From: Methanocella sp.
GTDB taxonomy: Archaea; Halobacteriota; Methanocellia; Methanocellales; Methanocellaceae
Assembly: GCF_035506375.1 (NCBI RefSeq)
Contig: NZ_DATJPM010000030.1
Location: 1-17,487 of the forward strand
Direction: 5' to 3'
DNA length: 17,487 nt
This document shows, piece by piece, positions 16,168-17,487 of this stretch. Position 1 is the first letter of the stretch, and every line of letters starts with the position of its first letter. A program made the translations under genes and the position numbers. Under the pieces are notes generated by a model, which was given only the letters and a program-made list of their open reading frames with translations, ran no database searches and was not told the DNA's origin.

Positions 16168-16239
16168 TTAACAGGTCTCGCAGATCTTCTCAAAGAGGTT
16201 CCAGCGTATCTCGATCCGGACCATCGGATAAGTCTCGAG
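16168..16239 (-). pseudogene. Possible remnant of a gene C-terminus upstream of the GT2 gene
   Basis: A 23-codon stretch between TGA (16242-16240) and TAA (16170-16168) reads in the same frame as the GT2 gene. Its end, RWNLFEKICETC, resembles the tail of GT4 enzymes, compare SWNDVYRNLLKVIESIG here. It has no usable start or ribosome binding site and lies in the operon leader. It may be the leftover of a deleted upstream glycosyltransferase gene, or it may be chance. Confidence 0.25.
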
Positions 16240-16303
16240 TCATGGGGCATGCCTTGCCCTAATCGCTTGCCTCCATAACTCCTGCTCTATAACTATATTA
16301 TGT

Positions 16304-16318
16304 ATAATATATAATATT
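16304..16318 (-). promoter_or_regulatory. TATA region of the glycosyltransferase operon
   Basis: The minus strand reads ATATTATATATTATAC. A start about 27 bases downstream, near 16283, gives an operon leader of roughly 130 bases. That leader contains the possible remnant and a 5-bp stem (GGGCA, loop AGGCA, TGCCC) at about 16245-16259. Confidence 0.45.
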
Positions 16319-16324
16319 ATCGCT

Positions 16325-16440
16325 AAAAAAACATTCGCATGGAACTTAATTTATTCCTTTTTTTAGAATTGAAATAACCAGGATACGTCATTGGAATCCT
16401 GGCGTAAGTGACATCATAGTTTTCCGGTTTATAATGATCT
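16325..16440 (-). ncRNA. Candidate small RNA, leftward
   Basis: On the minus strand the palindromic TATA element at 16464-16473 could start a transcript near 16440. A T7 run at 16331-16325 could end it, giving about 110-115 bases. The stretch contains the 7-bp stem CCAGGAT/ATCCTGG and a 4-bp GGAA/TTCC stem near the end. No known RNA family is recognised, so this rests only on signals and structure. Confidence 0.2.
16378..16402. repeat. Perfect 7-bp inverted repeat
   Basis: CCAGGAT (16378-16384) pairs with ATCCTGG (16396-16402) across an 11-base loop. It is not followed by a T-run on either strand, so it is not an ordinary terminator. It could be an RNA stem or a protein-binding site between the divergent promoters. 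Confidence 0.5.
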
Positions 16441-16463
16441 GGCGGGCAACCGGTTAATGCACA

Positions 16464-16476
16464 ATTTATAAATATA
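16464..16476 (+). promoter_or_regulatory. TATA element upstream of DUF1616 copy 2
   Basis: ATTTATAAAT (16464-16473) is a perfect palindrome extended by ATA. It would give a leader of about 90 bases. A second AT-rich candidate lies at 16493-16510 and would give a shorter one, so the element in use is uncertain. Confidence 0.4.
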
Positions 16477-16578
16477 ATATGATACAATAACTAAAATATT
16501 ATATTTATTATGACCTCAAAAAGCGATTTTAATTGCCGCAAAAGATGGGGCCTGAACGGAAAGATCCAGCATTGACAT

Positions 16579-16583
16579 GGAGG
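16579..16583 (+). promoter_or_regulatory. Shine-Dalgarno fixing the start of DUF1616 copy 2
   Basis: GGAGG is followed by TTTT and the ATG at 16588. It supports this start and shows that the open frame reaching the window edge is a real gene. Confidence 0.8.
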
Positions 16584-16587
16584 TTTT

Positions 16588-17487
16588 ATGGCTGTAGAAT
16601 ACGACACTTCAAAGGCGAATTTACAAATGAGCTATCTGCTCCTGGACATGGGCACCGACCTGAAACTTATCCTGTTCCTGACGCTGGCCACGGCCGCGTT
16701 CATCTACACGCCACTGTTGAACGAAACGGTGATCAGGACGGTGCTGGGCCTGGCCATGCTGCTCTTCATCCCGGGCTATTCGGTCACGGCCCTGCTATAT
16801 CCTGGAAAGGCAGTCATCGGCCATATGGAGCGGTTCGCGCTCTCCTTCGGGCTGAATATCATTCTGGTTCCGCTCATCATGCTGGGGCTGAACTACACGC
16901 CCTGGGGCATACACCTGGATCCCCTGGTGGTATGCCTGATGGCTCTCACCACATGGTGCACGCTGGTCGCCAACATGAGGCGGCACGGCCTTCCGAAGGA
17001 AGAGCGCTTCTCGGTCCCGTTCACGGAAGCCTGTGTGGAGGCGAAAGCCGGCCTCTTTAATGACCTGTCGGGCGGTGGCCGAGCCTTTACCATCATCATC
17101 GTTGTCTCCCTGGTGATCATGCTCGGCGTCATCGCCTATGTGCTGGTCGTGCCAAAGCCTGGAGAGCCTTTTACCGAATTCTTTATCCTGGGGCAGAATG
17201 GCACGGCGGATAATTATCCCGTGTCCTTCAGGCCAGGCGAGCAAAAGAACGTGACCGTGGGCGTTGTTAACCACGAGAACCACGGCCAGGCCTATGATCT
17301 CGTGGTCACGGTCATCGATAGCGCTAACAGCACGACGCTCCTGGCGGACCGGATCTTCCTGGCCGATAACCAGACCTGGGAGCAGCCCGTCGGCCTGAGG
17401 CCCGGCCATAACGGCACGAACATGAAGGTCGATTTCCTCCTGTATAAGGATGGGAACACGACGTCTCCCTATCGTGAATGCTATCTC
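16588..17487 (+). CDS. DUF1616 membrane protein, copy 2 (3' end outside window)
   Basis: The frame is open for exactly 300 codons and runs off the right edge, without its stop. It parallels copy 1 throughout: DLKLI, NETVIR, LFIPGY, ALSFGL, NYTPWGIHLDP, then a fifth helix (about 170-190), and the ectodomain with EFFILG, ADNYP, LADNQTWE and SPYREC. In copy 1 only about ten residues follow the equivalent of the last codon seen, so little is missing. The main differences are the N-terminal 20 residues and the cytoplasmic loop, which is shorter and less charged. It is transcribed away from the glycosyltransferase operon. Function is unknown; being an envelope protein is supported by the topology and glycosylation sequons. 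Confidence 0.9.
   Translation, partial: MAVEYDTSKANLQMSYLLLDMGTDLKLILFLTLATAAFIYTPLLNETVIRTVLGLAMLLFIPGYSVTALLYPGKAVIGHMERFALSFGLNIILVPLIMLGLNYTPWGIHLDPLVVCLMALTTWCTLVANMRRHGLPKEERFSVPFTEACVEAKAGLFNDLSGGGRAFTIIIVVSLVIMLGVIAYVLVVPKPGEPFTEFFILGQNGTADNYPVSFRPGEQKNVTVGVVNHENHGQAYDLVVTVIDSANSTTLLADRIFLADNQTWEQPVGLRPGHNGTNMKVDFLLYKDGNTTSPYRECYL

Larger units (their letters stand above)
16150..16587. other. AT-rich intergenic gap between divergent GT and DUF1616 genes
   Basis: This 438-base gap holds the leftward operon leader (16150-16283), its promoter, T7 runs on each strand (minus 16325-16331, plus 16358-16364), a hairpin at 16378-16402, a palindromic TATA element at 16464-16473 and the rightward leader. 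CCGGTT is repeated at 16424-16429 and 16450-16455. I see no intact protein gene in it. Confidence 0.6.

Noticed and set aside
16263..16280. Tiny upstream reading frame (ATG GAG GCA AGC GAT TAG, minus strand) in the GT operon leader
   Set aside because: The purine-rich AGGAG lies only two bases before the ATG, too close to work as a ribosome binding site, and five codons can arise by chance.
16533..17060. Open frame of 175 codons overlapping DUF1616 copy 2
   Set aside because: It is a different frame of the same DNA. The frame starting at 16588 encodes a recognisable family with a Shine-Dalgarno site and stays open to the window edge.
16795..17409. Minus-strand open frame of 204 codons opposite DUF1616 copy 2
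   Set aside because: It is antisense to a recognised gene, and its composition, rich in His, Asp and Arg, is typical of shadow translation.

Overview
The window looks like part of an archaeal chromosome, most probably a methanogenic euryarchaeon of the Methanocella type. That placement is inferred, not proven. It rests on TATA-box promoters, an apparently leaderless start, oligo-T terminators, archaeal Shine-Dalgarno sites (AAGGAGGTG, GGTGATC), two DUF1616 proteins, a large secreted protein resembling methanogen extracellular proteins, and GC-rich coding DNA between AT-rich intergenic gaps. No rRNA, tRNA, IS element or CRISPR array was seen.

Layout. (1) 40-2622, minus: a large exported, N-glycosylation-rich surface protein that starts with TTG and ends in two tandem GWNL modules. 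(2) About 2623-2715: a compact divergent promoter. (3) 2716-10054, plus: seven tightly packed genes. They encode a small 3-TM protein, an Ig-like/TM/DUF4129-like protein, a DUF4350 protein, a MoxR AAA+ ATPase, a DUF58 protein, a 2-TM protein with a cysteine cluster, and a DUF1616 protein, followed by an oligo-T terminator. (4) 10193-11068, plus: an orphan ParB-like protein with its own promoter and a near-perfect ribosome binding site. (5) 16149-11086, minus: a four-gene glycosyltransferase operon (GT2, polytopic GT-C-like enzyme, GT4, GT4). The first gene has no ordinary start codon at its proper N-terminus and probably uses CTG. (6) 16150-16587: an AT-rich gap with divergent promoters, a 7-bp hairpin, a gene remnant and a possible small RNA. 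(7) 16588 to the window end, plus: a second DUF1616 gene, open at the right edge and paralogous to the first.

How the parts may fit together (inference). The MoxR/DUF58/DUF4350/DUF4129 set is a widespread but poorly understood membrane-associated ATPase module. Here its partners present large ectodomains outside the cell. It is bracketed by a secreted surface protein, two DUF1616 proteins and a glycan-building operon, so the region may be devoted to building or maintaining the cell envelope. The least described parts are the Ig-like/DUF4129 fusion, the cysteine-cluster protein and the DUF1616 pair around the glycosyltransferase operon.
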